In this document: one piece after another, positions 26,699 through 36,695 of the stretch
Numbering within the stretch: position 1 is the first letter of the stretch
How the letters are laid out: each line of letters begins with the position of its first letter
Program-made: the position numbers and the translations under genes
Assembly: GCF_014054525.1 (NCBI RefSeq)
Contig: NZ_CP059564.1
Span: 1,002,357 to 1,066,356 of the forward strand
Reading direction: 5' to 3'
Length of the DNA: 64,000 nt
DNA from: Alysiella filiformis
GTDB lineage: Bacteria > Pseudomonadota > Gammaproteobacteria > Burkholderiales > Neisseriaceae
The notes under the pieces: generated by a model
Databases searched by the model: none
The model's input: the letters and a program-made list of their open reading frames with translations, nothing else
Told to the model about the DNA's origin: nothing

Positions 26699-27928
26699 TT
26701 AAGCCAACAAACTTTCCCCCAAATACCCCCCTTTTTCAAAGCCAGCCAACACAAAAAAATAGCCCCCACCAAAAGGCTGAATGTATTCTTCCAAAGGTTC
26801 CAAATTCAATTTTTCTTGAACAAAAACAAAACCATCAGCCAAATTCGCCTGATAACAAATAAAAATCAAACCCACATCAAGCTGCCCCGCTTTGGACAAA
26901 CCACGCGAATAATTAAACGGTCGCCGATAAAGCTGGTGTTTCGCCATGAAATCAGGTGTGCGCGGATTGGCCAAATGAATGTGGCTGTCTGATGCAATTT
27001 GTTGATTTTTTTGATAATCAATGGGGTCATGTTCGTGTTTCATGCCCAAAGGTGCGCCCGAGTATTTGTCACGCCCAAAAATCGCTTCCTGCTCTTGCAA
27101 AGGCGTTCTGTCCCAAAATTCCACAAATTGCCGAATCAACCTAATTGCTTGATATGTCCCATTTTTTGTCCAAGCAGGCTCGTCCAAAGCATTGGCTGCC
27201 ACGCCCGTCCACAACACCTGATTGGCGATGTTTTCCTGCGCCACATCAGGATTTGCCGTGCCATCTCGAAAACCAAACAAATTGCGCGGTGCCTGACCCT
27301 GTGGCGATTGCGGCAAAAAGCCATCTATGCCCCAACGAATCAAAGCCAAACCCGCCAGTTGCTTGATGAAATCGCGCAGGGCATTTTGGCAGGTTTCGGG
27401 GTTGGTGGCGCAAATTTGCAGCGACACATCGCCATCACACCAATCGGCTTGCAATTTGTCGTTGGGAAAATCGGGCATTTCCACCAAATGTTTCGGTTTT
27501 TTATCTTGTAAACCAAAGCGTTGGTCAAACAGGCTGGCACCCACGCCCACCGTAATCGTCAAACCATTGGGCGCAAGGGTTTTGCCCAATAAGCCACTGC
27601 CTGATGGCGGTAATTGGCGATTGCTGTCGTGCAATTCGCCACCTTGTGTTAAAAATTCAATGCGTTGGCTGATGATTTGAAAGATTTTTTTCAATTCGGC
27701 AACATCTTTAACCATCACATCAAAAGCGGCGATGATGGCAAAATGCTGGTGGGGCGTGGTAATGCCTGCCTGATGTTTGCCATGGCAATCGTAACGCAAT
27801 GATTTTTCAGATGATGTGTTGAGATTGGACACCGATTCGCGTTCACGCACACACGCGCCCAACGCGCTTGCACCCGCAAGGGCAAAGGCGGTTTTGAACA
27901 AATGACGTTTGCTGATTTTGTGGGACAT
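26699..27928 (-). CDS. efeB: Dyp-type heme peroxidase EfeB
   Basis: The 409-residue protein matches the EfeB/DyP family; GFRDGTANP (about 243-251) is the distal-heme GxxDG motif with the catalytic Asp. In EfeUOB systems EfeB helps supply iron at the periplasmic side. The signal region SKRHLFKTAFALAGASALGAC is unusual: a KR pair replaces the Tat RR, and the end LGAC looks like a lipobox. ATG 27928 has GGAG upstream and gives a proper signal peptide. It follows efeO by 114 bp on the same strand. Confidence 0.9.
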   Translation of the reverse strand: MSHKISKRHLFKTAFALAGASALGACVRERESVSNLNTSSEKSLRYDCHGKHQAGITTPHQHFAIIAAFDVMVKDVAELKKIFQIISQRIEFLTQGGELHDSNRQLPPSGSGLLGKTLAPNGLTITVGVGASLFDQRFGLQDKKPKHLVEMPDFPNDKLQADWCDGDVSLQICATNPETCQNALRDFIKQLAGLALIRWGIDGFLPQSPQGQAPRNLFGFRDGTANPDVAQENIANQVLWTGVAANALDEPAWTKNGTYQAIRLIRQFVEFWDRTPLQEQEAIFGRDKYSGAPLGMKHEHDPIDYQKNQQIASDSHIHLANPRTPDFMAKHQLYRRPFNYSRGLSKAGQLDVGLIFICYQANLADGFVFVQEKLNLEPLEEYIQPFGGGYFFVLAGFEKGGYLGESLLA

Positions 27929-28042
27929 GGTCAAGCTCCAAACCGATGAATGGGGCAAAAAAACATGATGATTCAAATCTTTAAGCCAAAAATTGCGGTA
28001 CACGACAAAAAACGGTTTTGCCGTGTACGGTATGGCAGATTT

Positions 28043-28966
28043 TTAATCCAAACCCAATAAACCGCGCCATTTTGCCAAATCTTCGGCAAGGGCGTGAACG
28101 GGGGCTTGCAAGGCTTTGCGGTCGGCTTCGCTCAATTTGTCGTAAGTTTGGAAACCCGAATCGGTTTTGTATTTGGCTAAAATGTCGTTGATTTGTTTGA
28201 TTTTTGTTTCCACGCTGGGCAACATTTTTTCGTCTTGCGCTTCAATTTGAACGCGGAACAAATCCACGATTTTTTGCACACCGTCCATATTGGCTTGGAA
28301 ATCGCTCAAATCGGTGTGGCTGTAACGGTCTTCTTCGCCACTGATTTTGCCTGATGCGATTTCTTCAACCAGCTCTGCTGCGCCACCCACCACGCTGCTT
28401 ACAGGGAAATCCAAATTGTTGATTTCATTTTTTAATTTTTCAACATCGGCATTCAGGCGGTCGGCAATGGTTTCCATGCCTTGTGTGTTTTTGTCCACCC
28501 ACAAAGCGTATTCCAAACGGTGAAAACCTGTGAATGCGGGGTCTTTTGCGCCTGCTTTGAAGTCGTCTTCACGCGCGTCAATCGCGCTGTCCAAGTCTTC
28601 AAACAATTCGGCAATGGGTTCAATGCGCTCGTAGTGGGCGCGTGCTTGGGGGTAGAGGGCTTGGGCTTCGTTCAATTTGCCTGCTTTGATGGCGGCAGTA
28701 AATTGTTGTGTTTTTTGAACAAGTTGGGCAACTTCATCTTGTACATAGGCTTTGTATTGGCTCAATTCTGCACCAAATGCGGCGGCTGGTTTGGTTTCGC
28801 TGGCTGCCTGAACGCTGGCACTGGCAATGGCGGGTGCTGCGGCTGACGCGCTTGACGCGCTGCTCGGTGCGGACGGCGCTGGGGTGGGCGGTGTGGGTTG
28901 TGAGGTTTGGGGTTGGCAAGCCGCCAATGCTGCGCTGACAAATAAAATGGAATAGGGGAATTTCAT
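28043..28966 (-). CDS. efeO: EfeO-type M75 imelysin-like iron-uptake lipoprotein
   Basis: The 307-residue protein has a lipoprotein signal (SAALAAC, Cys17) and a long Pro/Ala/Ser-rich linker (about 20-60). The M75/EfeO helical domain follows, with the [10 protein letters not shown] motif (HxxE ligand pair) at about residue 148-157. The N-terminal cupredoxin domain of long EfeO is replaced by the linker, so this is the short EfeM-like form. AAAGGACAATATCC precedes the ATG. With efeB downstream it forms an efeOB unit; the EfeU permease gene is not adjacent. Confidence 0.88.
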   Translation of the reverse strand: MKFPYSILFVSAALAACQPQTSQPTPPTPAPSAPSSASSASAAAPAIASASVQAASETKPAAAFGAELSQYKAYVQDEVAQLVQKTQQFTAAIKAGKLNEAQALYPQARAHYERIEPIAELFEDLDSAIDAREDDFKAGAKDPAFTGFHRLEYALWVDKNTQGMETIADRLNADVEKLKNEINNLDFPVSSVVGGAAELVEEIASGKISGEEDRYSHTDLSDFQANMDGVQKIVDLFRVQIEAQDEKMLPSVETKIKQINDILAKYKTDSGFQTYDKLSEADRKALQAPVHALAEDLAKWRGLLGLD

Positions 28967-28997
28967 GGATATTGTCCTTTTTTCATGGGGAATGTGA

Positions 28998-29027
28998 AAT
29001 TATACGTTTTTTGGTTAAGTGAATGCA
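28998..29027 (-). promoter_or_regulatory. Probable efeO promoter with possible Fur site
   Basis: On the minus strand TTGCAT (29022-29027) and TATAAT (28998-29003) are spaced by 18 bp. The upstream AATGAAAATAAATTGCATTC resembles a Fur box loosely (about 12 of 19 positions), which would fit iron control, but this is weak. Confidence 0.45.
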
Positions 29028-29048
29028 ATTTATTTTCATTTTTGTTTT

Positions 29049-31754
29049 TCAGGCAGCCTGAAAACGCACTTCTTCGCCAAAAACCTGTTGCCACAAGCTT
29101 TTGACGCTGGCGTAATGATTCAGCAATTCATCGTTTACTTCGGTACGCGCCACATCGCGCAGGTTTTTGTTGTGCTGAATTTGGCGGTAGTGGCGGTAGG
29201 CGGCGGCGGCGCGTTCTGCCAAATCGGACGGTATGAAACCGCGCCGTGCTGCCATGCCAAGTAGGGCAATATTGCCATAATTTTCAAGCATTTTGCTTTC
29301 ATGGCGACTTTCAGCCAGCACCAAATATTGCACGATAAATTCCACGTCCACCACACCGCCTCGTGCGTATTTGACGTGATTGTCGTGCGGTGGGTGGGTG
29401 GCGAACATTTTTTCGCGCATGGCGATGATTTCTTGTTTTAATTGGTTTTTGTCGCGTTCTTGGGTCAGGATTGTGCGGCGGATTTGTTCTAATTTTGCGC
29501 CCAGTTGGGCATCGCCACAAATGAAACGGGCGCGTGTGAGCGATTGGTGTTCCCATGTCCATGCTTGTTCACGCTGGTATTTTTCAAATGCCGACAGGCT
29601 GTGTACCAAAAATCCTGCTTCGCCGTTGGGTCGCAAACGCAAATCCACGTCATACAATGTGCCTGCGCCTGTGCTGCCTGAAAGCCATGTGTTCAGTCGC
29701 CGTGCGAGTTTGGCGTAGGTGTCGGCGGCTTCGGCAAAGTCGTCTTCGTAAATGTAAACCAAATCCAAATCGGAGGCGTAGCCCAATTCTTTGCCGCCCA
29801 ATTTGCCGTAGGCGACAATGGCGAATTTGGGGTGGTCGCAATGGCGTTTTGGCACGCTTTGCCATGCGTGTTGTAGGGTTTGTTCCAGCACCACATCGGC
29901 AAGTTGCGACAGTTCATCGCTCAATGCTTCCAGCGTCCACAAGCCTGCCAAGTCTTGCACGGTCAGGCGGAAAATGTGGGCGTGTTGAAAACGGCGCAAC
30001 ACGTCCATTTTGGCTTCGGTGTCATCGCCACAGGCGTTCAGGCTGCCTGAAAGCTCTTGGGCGGCATGACGCCAATCTATCGCCAACATCAGTTGCGATG
30101 AGAGCAATTCGTCCAACAACACAGGGTGCAAGCGCAAATAATCTGCCAACCACGCACTTTGCGACATGAGTTGGGCAACCCGTTGCAGCGCGGCAGGGTG
30201 TTGTTGCAAAAACGCCAAATAGGCAGAACGGCGGCTGATGCTTTCCAAAAAATCCAACAGCCGAATCAGGCAGGCATCGGGTTTGTCGCTGTGTTGGGCG
30301 GCTTCAACCAGGCGCGGTGTGAGCGCGTCAAAGCGGATTTGGGCGGTGGCGGAAAGTTGGCGGTATTTGCTGCTTTGTTTGATTTGAGCCAATTTGTTTG
30401 CCAGAGTGGGGGTGTCGTTGAAACCCAATTCGCGCAATTTTTGGGCGACCGTGTCGGCATTTTCAGGCAGCGTTTGCCACAAAAACGACAAGGGGTGATG
30501 CGATTCAGCGTGGTCGGTTTCATCGCCCAAAATATCATTAAAGATTTGATTAACAAAGGTTTGATGTTGTTTCAGGCAGCCTGAAAAAGCGTCCCAATCG
30601 GCAAAACCCATGCTGTGTGCCAGCGATTGCTGTTGGGTGGGGTTATCGGGCAAGGTTTGGGTTTGTTGGTCGTCCCAATATTGCAAACGGTGTTCCACAT
30701 CGCGCAAAAAAACGTAGGCAGACAAGAGTTTATCTACAATTTCGCCGCTTAAAATGCCCAAATCGCGCAACTGGTGTAAGGTTTCTTGCGTGCCTTTGCG
30801 TTGCAGGCTGCGGTTTTGTCCGCCGCGTATCATTTGGAAAATTTGCGCGATAAACTCAATTTCGCGTATGCCACCTGCACCGAGTTTGATGTTGTTGTTC
30901 ATGCAGCGTTTTTGCACTTCCTGTTTGATTTGGCGATGCAATTCGCGCATGGCGTGGTAGGCGTTGTAGTCCAAATATTTGCGGAACACAAAAGGGCGAA
31001 TCAAACTGGCAATGCCGTTGGGGTAGGGCGTGATGACGCGCCCTTTGCACCATGCGTAGCGTTCCCACTCGCGCCCTTGTGTGATGAGATAGTGTTCCAA
31101 AGCCGTTTCGCTGCACGCCAATGCGCCACTGTCGCCATCGGGTCGCAAACGCATATCAATGCGGAAAACTTGTCCATCGGGCGTGATGTCATTGAGCAGG
31201 GCGATGAGTTTTTGTCCCACTTTGATGAAAAATTCTTGATTGCTGCGTTCGCGTTTGCCGTTGGTGTAGCCGCTTTCGGGGTAGATGAAAATCAAGTCCA
31301 AATCAGACGAAACATTCAATTCAAATCCACCCGCTTTGCCCATGGCAACCACGCTTAAAGATTGATTTTGTTGGCTGTATTGCCCAATCGGTTCGCCATA
31401 CAAACCCACATAATAAGCGTGGGCAAATTGCAAAGCGGTGTTCACGGCAAAATCGGCAAATTCGGTGATGGTGCGCGTTACTTCCGCCAAATCCGATTGG
31501 CGATTCAAATCGCGTATCATGATGTGCGCCATAACGTGTCGGCGCAAAATACGCAGTTGGCTGGCAAGTTCGCTTTCATTTTCATCGGCTTGGATTTTTG
31601 TCCAATCACAGAAAGCAGCAAAATCGGTTGGCGTAATGGGGCGTGCTAACCAAGTTTCCAGCAAAGCCAAATTCAGGCGATTTTGGTTGATTTGGTGCGT
31701 GAGCCATTGAGAATGGATTTGCGCTTTGTTGATGATTTCATTTGATGAAAACAT
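29049..31754 (-). CDS. glnE: Glutamine synthetase adenylyltransferase/deadenylase GlnE
   Basis: GlnE adds and removes AMP on glutamine synthetase in response to nitrogen status. The 901-residue protein has two nucleotidyltransferase halves: GKAGGFELNVSSDLDLIFIY and GKLGGKELGYASDLDLVYIY, each followed by the RLRPDG/RLRPNG motif and a helical regulatory part. ATG 31754 (MFSSNE) is used; the frame extends seven codons to a TTG that looks unlikely. The C-terminal FQAA and TGA stop are encoded by an uptake sequence. Confidence 0.95.
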   Translation of the reverse strand: MFSSNEIINKAQIHSQWLTHQINQNRLNLALLETWLARPITPTDFAAFCDWTKIQADENESELASQLRILRRHVMAHIMIRDLNRQSDLAEVTRTITEFADFAVNTALQFAHAYYVGLYGEPIGQYSQQNQSLSVVAMGKAGGFELNVSSDLDLIFIYPESGYTNGKRERSNQEFFIKVGQKLIALLNDITPDGQVFRIDMRLRPDGDSGALACSETALEHYLITQGREWERYAWCKGRVITPYPNGIASLIRPFVFRKYLDYNAYHAMRELHRQIKQEVQKRCMNNNIKLGAGGIREIEFIAQIFQMIRGGQNRSLQRKGTQETLHQLRDLGILSGEIVDKLLSAYVFLRDVEHRLQYWDDQQTQTLPDNPTQQQSLAHSMGFADWDAFSGCLKQHQTFVNQIFNDILGDETDHAESHHPLSFLWQTLPENADTVAQKLRELGFNDTPTLANKLAQIKQSSKYRQLSATAQIRFDALTPRLVEAAQHSDKPDACLIRLLDFLESISRRSAYLAFLQQHPAALQRVAQLMSQSAWLADYLRLHPVLLDELLSSQLMLAIDWRHAAQELSGSLNACGDDTEAKMDVLRRFQHAHIFRLTVQDLAGLWTLEALSDELSQLADVVLEQTLQHAWQSVPKRHCDHPKFAIVAYGKLGGKELGYASDLDLVYIYEDDFAEAADTYAKLARRLNTWLSGSTGAGTLYDVDLRLRPNGEAGFLVHSLSAFEKYQREQAWTWEHQSLTRARFICGDAQLGAKLEQIRRTILTQERDKNQLKQEIIAMREKMFATHPPHDNHVKYARGGVVDVEFIVQYLVLAESRHESKMLENYGNIALLGMAARRGFIPSDLAERAAAAYRHYRQIQHNKNLRDVARTEVNDELLNHYASVKSLWQQVFGEEVRFQAA

Positions 31755-31796
31755 GAGGAAACTCGCTTTTTTCAATTTAAAATAAAAACTCAGGCT

Positions 31797-31948
31797 GAAA
31801 CCTTTGCAAAACCTACTTTTAAACTGACGTAGGGGCGGATTTCATATCCGCCCTTTTTTCAGTTTATTGATAAGAATGAAAATTTCTGTGAACCTAAACG
31901 GGGCACATATGAAATCTGCCCCTACAAACCGAGTTTTGCAAAGGTTTC
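31797..31948. repeat. Mosaic intergenic repeat, copy 3
   Basis: A compact 152-bp copy with ends GAAACCTTTGCAAAAC and GTTTTGCAAAGGTTTC. Inside are GGGGCGGATTTCATATCCGCCC and GGGGCACATATGAAATCTGCCCC hairpins. No other module is inserted, so it may show the basic unit. Confidence 0.8.
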
Positions 31949-31988
31949 AGGCTGCCTGAAAATTTCAGACAGCCTGAATTGTGTGAAT

Positions 31989-33587
31989 TTAGCCAAAAAT
32001 ACTGCGTAAAATCAAGAAAATCACAATCGCCAATGCCGAAGCAGACGGCAAAGTAATCACCCAAGCCAAGCCAATGGGTTTCATCATTTGCCAGTTGGCA
32101 TTTTTATTGACCATGCCAATGCCCAACACCGCGCCCACCAAAATGTGCGTGCTGGATACAGGCAGCCCCAATACCGAAGCCCCCATCACCACGCCTGCCG
32201 CCGACAATTCTGCCGTAAAACCCGAAGCAGGGTGCAATTCTGCCAAGCCTTTGCCCACCGTTTGAATCACTTCCTTGCCGATGAACCACAAGCCCACAAT
32301 CAAAGCCACGCCAAAAGTCAGCATAGCCACAGGCGGCACGGGTGTGGATACACCAATGTCGTTGGTACGCAACACGTCCATAATCGCGGCAAAAGGACCA
32401 ATGGCATTGGCAATGTCGTTGGCACCATGGCTGAATGCAAATCCTGCTGCCGTTACCACCTGCATCCACGAAAACATCAAAAATGTGGATTTGGTTAAAT
32501 CTTTGCGTTTCAAGGTTTTGGCGTAAATGAAAGTGGTCAGCCAAATGCCTGCGCTAATCATCAAAATCAATAAGGTGCTGGTGATGGTGTCCAAGTTCAA
32601 ATTCAAATTGCCCAAACCTTTGAAAATCAACATAGACGACATAATCACGCCAGCCGCCGCCGCAATCACAGGCACCCATGAATAGAGTGCTTTGTAGGCA
32701 TCGATGTCGTTTTTCTCTTTTTCAATTTCGTATAAGCCTTTGTAATAGTTGGACTCCAATTCGCTGGGGTCAAAATCCACATCGGCATCGGCATAAAGTT
32801 GGGCATCACGCGCCATGGCGTTGGAAACCAAGATTTTTTCTTGCTCATCAAGTGCGTCAAAGCGGATTTTGTGTTGTTCTTTGTATTCTTTTTTCTTGGC
32901 TTTGATGTGTTTCAGTTGTTTTTCAATTTCTTGGTTGTAGTCCAAAATGTATTTTTTGACCAATGAAAAGACCGCATACGCCACCACGCCACCCAATACG
33001 GGCGACAGCACCCACGATACGACAATGGAAATCATTTGTTCCCATTTCACAATGCCCCATGGGGTTTGTGTGCCGCCTGAAATGAGAAAGCCCAAAGTCA
33101 ATGCGCTGCCCACAATGCCGCCAATAATCGCGTGGGTGGTGGATACGGGCAGCCCTTTGTAGGTGGCAAACAGCAGCCACAATGCCGATGACAACAATGC
33201 CGACATCATAATAAACACCAAATCAAGCGGTTGCATGGGCAGCGCGTCCAAATTCACAATGCCACTGCGTATGGTGGCGGTTACTTCGCCGCCTGCTATC
33301 ACTGCGCCGCTCACTTCAAAAATGGCGGCGATGAGCAGGGCTTGTTTGACCGTCAGTGTGCCTGCACCCACCGATGTGCCAAATGAGTTTGCCACATCGT
33401 TGCCGCCAATGTTGAACGCCATAAACACGCCAAACAGCGTTGCCAATAAAAACAAAATGGTGTGGTTGTGATTGGTGTAGCCCAATCCCCAGTAAACAAA
33501 ATAACCCACCATGCCCAGCAACAGCACGGCAAATGCTGTATTGATTTGTTGCATGGATTTTTGGGTTTGTAACTTGCCTTGTGGCAT
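31989..33587 (-). CDS. PiT family inorganic phosphate transporter
   Basis: The 532-residue inner-membrane protein carries the two inverted PiT signatures: FNIGGNDVANSFGTSVGAG (about 58-76) and FSHGANDIANAIGPFAA (about 380-396). The matching GLPVSTTHAIIGG and GLPVSSTHILVG repeats are present. A long charged cytosolic loop (about 215-300) separates the halves, as in several bacterial PitA proteins. It imports phosphate, probably with divalent metal, by proton symport. ACAAGGAAAAATT precedes the ATG. A TATAAT on the minus strand (33654-33659) is a likely -10. Confidence 0.92.
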   Translation of the reverse strand: MPQGKLQTQKSMQQINTAFAVLLLGMVGYFVYWGLGYTNHNHTILFLLATLFGVFMAFNIGGNDVANSFGTSVGAGTLTVKQALLIAAIFEVSGAVIAGGEVTATIRSGIVNLDALPMQPLDLVFIMMSALLSSALWLLFATYKGLPVSTTHAIIGGIVGSALTLGFLISGGTQTPWGIVKWEQMISIVVSWVLSPVLGGVVAYAVFSLVKKYILDYNQEIEKQLKHIKAKKKEYKEQHKIRFDALDEQEKILVSNAMARDAQLYADADVDFDPSELESNYYKGLYEIEKEKNDIDAYKALYSWVPVIAAAAGVIMSSMLIFKGLGNLNLNLDTITSTLLILMISAGIWLTTFIYAKTLKRKDLTKSTFLMFSWMQVVTAAGFAFSHGANDIANAIGPFAAIMDVLRTNDIGVSTPVPPVAMLTFGVALIVGLWFIGKEVIQTVGKGLAELHPASGFTAELSAAGVVMGASVLGLPVSSTHILVGAVLGIGMVNKNANWQMMKPIGLAWVITLPSASALAIVIFLILRSIFG

Positions 33588-33776
33588 AATTTTTCCTTGT
33601 GATGTTAATCAAAAACAGGCTTTTGTGCGTCATAAAATGACAAAAGCGTGCGCATTATAACCAAGTCCAAATTCATTTGTTAAAAATCTTTTGCATGGGC
33701 AATAAAAAGTGAAAATGGCGTTTCAGGCAGCCTGAAAACCTTTACAATTCCACTTTTTTATTTGGAAAGATGTTTG

Positions 33777-34529
33777 ATGACCACACGCAATGAAATCGTG
33801 CAATGGTGCAACACCATTTTACAAGCCCATCAGTTTAAAGACTATGCCCCCAACGGCTTGCAAGTACAAGGCACGCCCCAAATCAACAAAATCATCACCG
33901 CCGTAACCGCCAGCCAAGCCGCCATTGATTTTGCCGCCTCGCAACAAGCCGATATGTTGTTGGTACACCACGGCTTTTTTTGGAAAAGTGAACCCCTTAC
34001 CCTCACAGGTTGGAAAGGCAAACGCATCGCCACCTTGTTGAAACACAACATCAATTTGCTCGCCTACCACCTGCCTTTGGACGCGCACCCCACATTGGGC
34101 AACAACGCCCAACTTGCCGAAAAATGCGGCTGGCTGCCTGAACAGCAATTTGGCGAACAAAATTTGTTGAATTTGGGTACGCTGCCGCCCAATCAAGGTA
34201 ATTTGGGCTTGCTTGCCGCGCATTTGCAAAGCGTTTTGGGGCGCAAACCCACTTGCATTGGCGATTTTTCAGGCAGCCTGAACAAAGTCGTGTGGTGCAC
34301 AGGCGGTGCACAAGGCTATTTTCAGGCAGCCATAGACGCAGGTGCAGACGTGTTCATCACAGGCGAAATTTCCGAGCCACAATATCATCTTGCCAACGAA
34401 ACAGGCGTTGCCTTCATCAGCGCAGGACACCACGCCACCGAACGCTATGGCGTACAAGCCTTGGGCGCAGCATTGGCACAACAATTTGGCATACACCATC
34501 ATTTTTTTGATGAAAATAATCCCGCCTGA
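33777..34529 (+). CDS. Nif3-like dinuclear metal-centre protein
   Basis: The 250-residue protein matches the NIF3/YbgI (GTP cyclohydrolase I type 2 homolog) family: YAPNGLQVQG (about 23-32), LLVHHGFFW (62-70, metal-binding His pair), YHLPLDAHP (about 97-105) and the C-terminal SAGHHATERYG (about 216-226) with the remaining ligands. The family forms hexameric toroids; function is unsettled. ATG 33777 is preferred to a TTG at 33762 because GGAAAG lies at the right distance. Two in-frame uptake sequences encode FSGSL and FQAA. Confidence 0.9.
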   Translation: MTTRNEIVQWCNTILQAHQFKDYAPNGLQVQGTPQINKIITAVTASQAAIDFAASQQADMLLVHHGFFWKSEPLTLTGWKGKRIATLLKHNINLLAYHLPLDAHPTLGNNAQLAEKCGWLPEQQFGEQNLLNLGTLPPNQGNLGLLAAHLQSVLGRKPTCIGDFSGSLNKVVWCTGGAQGYFQAAIDAGADVFITGEISEPQYHLANETGVAFISAGHHATERYGVQALGAALAQQFGIHHHFFDENNPA

Positions 34530-34730
34530 ATCCCCTGCCCAAATGCCCCCAAAAGCCGCTTTTGCCCCCCTTTCAGGCAGCCTGAAACGCCACAGCAAAA
34601 TCTGTTTCAAATCAAATTTTGCCTGAAAACTTTACCTAATTTTAAAAAAACTTTAAGCAAAGCCCAAAAATCGGTTAAAATGAAAGCTGTTTAATGACTC
34701 GGTATTTCACAATACTTAGGATATAAAATA

Positions 34731-35315
34731 ATGGATAATAATGAAATCAATCAGGAACGCCGCCGCTTTCTCACACTCGCAACCGCAGGTGCAGGCGCAG
34801 TTGCAGCAGCAGGTGTGGTAACCCCGTTAGCCGCGAGCTGGCTGCCATCGGAAAAAGCGAAGGCAGCAGGTGCATCAGTGGAAATTGATGTCAGTAAAGT
34901 AGAATCAGGACAGCTATTGACAGCAGAATGGCGCGGCAAGCCCATTTTCGTACTCAATCGCACCCCTGAGCAAATCAAAGATTTGGCAACGCTGGACGGC
35001 AGCCTAACCGACCCCAAGTCCGAAGCAGACCAGCAGCCCGAATATGCCAAAAACCCCACACGCTCCATCAAAGAAAACATTTGGGTGGCGATTGGGATTT
35101 GTACGCATTTGGGTTGTTCGCCCACCTATCGCCCCGATGTGGGCGCAGCCGATTTGGGCGGTGGCGCATGGAAAGGCGGTTTTTTCTGCCCATGTCATGG
35201 CTCCAAATTTGACCTAGCAGGTCGCGTATTTGCAGGCGTACCCGCACCAAGCAACTTGGTGATTCCGCCCTACAAATATTTGAGCGACAACGTTATTCTC
35301 GTTGGTGAAGACTGA
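34731..35315 (+). CDS. petA: Rieske iron-sulfur subunit of cytochrome bc1
   Basis: The 194-residue subunit of ubiquinol-cytochrome c reductase has a twin-arginine signal anchor (ERRRFLTLATAGAGAVAAAG, residues 9-28) and the Rieske ligands CTHLGC (124-129) and CPCHGS (153-158), with a disulfide pair as usual. It is the first gene of petABC. TAGGATATAAAATA precedes the ATG. TCGGTTAAAAT (34671-34681) is a probable -10 region. Confidence 0.96.
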   Translation: MDNNEINQERRRFLTLATAGAGAVAAAGVVTPLAASWLPSEKAKAAGASVEIDVSKVESGQLLTAEWRGKPIFVLNRTPEQIKDLATLDGSLTDPKSEADQQPEYAKNPTRSIKENIWVAIGICTHLGCSPTYRPDVGAADLGGGAWKGGFFCPCHGSKFDLAGRVFAGVPAPSNLVIPPYKYLSDNVILVGED

Positions 35316-35329
35316 TAAGGGGAACACAA

Positions 35330-36682
35330 ATGGAAAACCAAAAAAGCTGCCATAAGGCAAAAGCCTTGCTCGATTGGGTGGACGCGCGTTTCCCCCTATC
35401 AAAAATGTACAACGAACATGTTGGACAATACTACGCGCCCAAAAACTTCAACTTTTGGTATTTTTTCGGTTCATTGGCATTGCTGGTACTCGTGATTCAA
35501 GTCGTGAGCGGCATTTTCTTGACCATGAACTTCAAACCAGATGGCACCACCAATGCCCAAAACCTGCCTGTGGCATTTGCGGCAGTGGAATACATCATGC
35601 GCGATGTATCGGGCGGTTGGATTATCCGCTACATGCACTCAACAGGTGCGTCCATGTTCTTCATTGTGGTTTATTTGCACATGTTCCGTGGCTTGGTGTA
35701 CGGTTCATACAAAAAACCGCGTGAGCTGGTGTGGGTGTTTGGTTCATTGATTTTCTTGGCATTGATGGCAGAAGCCTTTATGGGTTATTTGCTGCCATGG
35801 GGTCAAATGTCATTTTGGGGTGCGCAGGTGATTATTAACCTGTTTGCCGCCATTCCCGTGATTGGTCCAGACTTGTCCACATGGATTCGCGGCGACTTCA
35901 ACGTGTCTGACGCAACCTTAAACCGTTTCTTTGCCTTGCACGTTATTGCCGTGCCTTTGGTATTGATTGGTTTGGTGGTGGCACACTTGATTGCCCTGCA
36001 CGAAGTGGGTTCCAACAACCCAGATGGCGTGGAAATCAAAAAACTCAAAGATTCCAACGGCATTCCATTGGACGGCATTCCATTCCACCCCTACTACACC
36101 GTTAAAGACATTTTGGGTGTGGTGGTGTTCTTGATTTTCTTCTGTGGTGTGATGTTCTTTGCGCCCGAAGGCGGTGGCTATTTCTTGGAAAAACCGAACT
36201 TTGACCCAGCCAACCCCATGGTTACACCACCACATATTGCACCCGTTTGGTATTTCACACCATTTTATGCAATTTTGCGTGCTGTACCGTCTTTTGCGGG
36301 TACGCAAGTTTGGGGCGTGTTGGCAATGGGTGCGGCGGTTGTGTTGATTGCCTTGTTGCCATGGCTTGACCGTTCGCCGACCAAATCAATCCGTTATCGT
36401 GGTCCCATTTTCAAAACGGCATTGGTGTTGTTCATTATTGCTTTCATTGGCTTGGGTATTTTGGGTGCGATGGTGGCAACCGACCTGCGTACTTGGGTGG
36501 CGCGCATTTTGTCCATCATTTACTTTGCCTTCTTCTTGTTGATGCCCATTTACACCAAAATGGACGTGGATAAACCCGTACCAGAGCGTGTTACCATGGG
36601 AACAACCAAGCAAAAAGTGATGTTCTTTGTGTATGTTGCCATTACCTTGATTGGTTCATACCTGTTTGCTGTCAATATTTAA
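35330..36682 (+). CDS. petB: Cytochrome b of the bc1 complex
   Basis: The 450-residue membrane subunit binds two hemes b and forms both quinone sites. Helices carry the heme histidines in RYMHSTGASMFF and YLHMFRGLVYG, and in the FALHVIAVPLVL and VVAHLIALHEVG region. The Qo-site motif normally written PEWY reads PVWY (about residues 305-308). The C-terminal part continues with three more helices. AAGGGGAACACAA precedes the ATG, 14 bp after petA. Confidence 0.96.
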   Translation: MENQKSCHKAKALLDWVDARFPLSKMYNEHVGQYYAPKNFNFWYFFGSLALLVLVIQVVSGIFLTMNFKPDGTTNAQNLPVAFAAVEYIMRDVSGGWIIRYMHSTGASMFFIVVYLHMFRGLVYGSYKKPRELVWVFGSLIFLALMAEAFMGYLLPWGQMSFWGAQVIINLFAAIPVIGPDLSTWIRGDFNVSDATLNRFFALHVIAVPLVLIGLVVAHLIALHEVGSNNPDGVEIKKLKDSNGIPLDGIPFHPYYTVKDILGVVVFLIFFCGVMFFAPEGGGYFLEKPNFDPANPMVTPPHIAPVWYFTPFYAILRAVPSFAGTQVWGVLAMGAAVVLIALLPWLDRSPTKSIRYRGPIFKTALVLFIIAFIGLGILGAMVATDLRTWVARILSIIYFAFFLLMPIYTKMDVDKPVPERVTMGTTKQKVMFFVYVAITLIGSYLFAVNI

Positions 36683-36695
36683 GAGGCTGCCTGAA

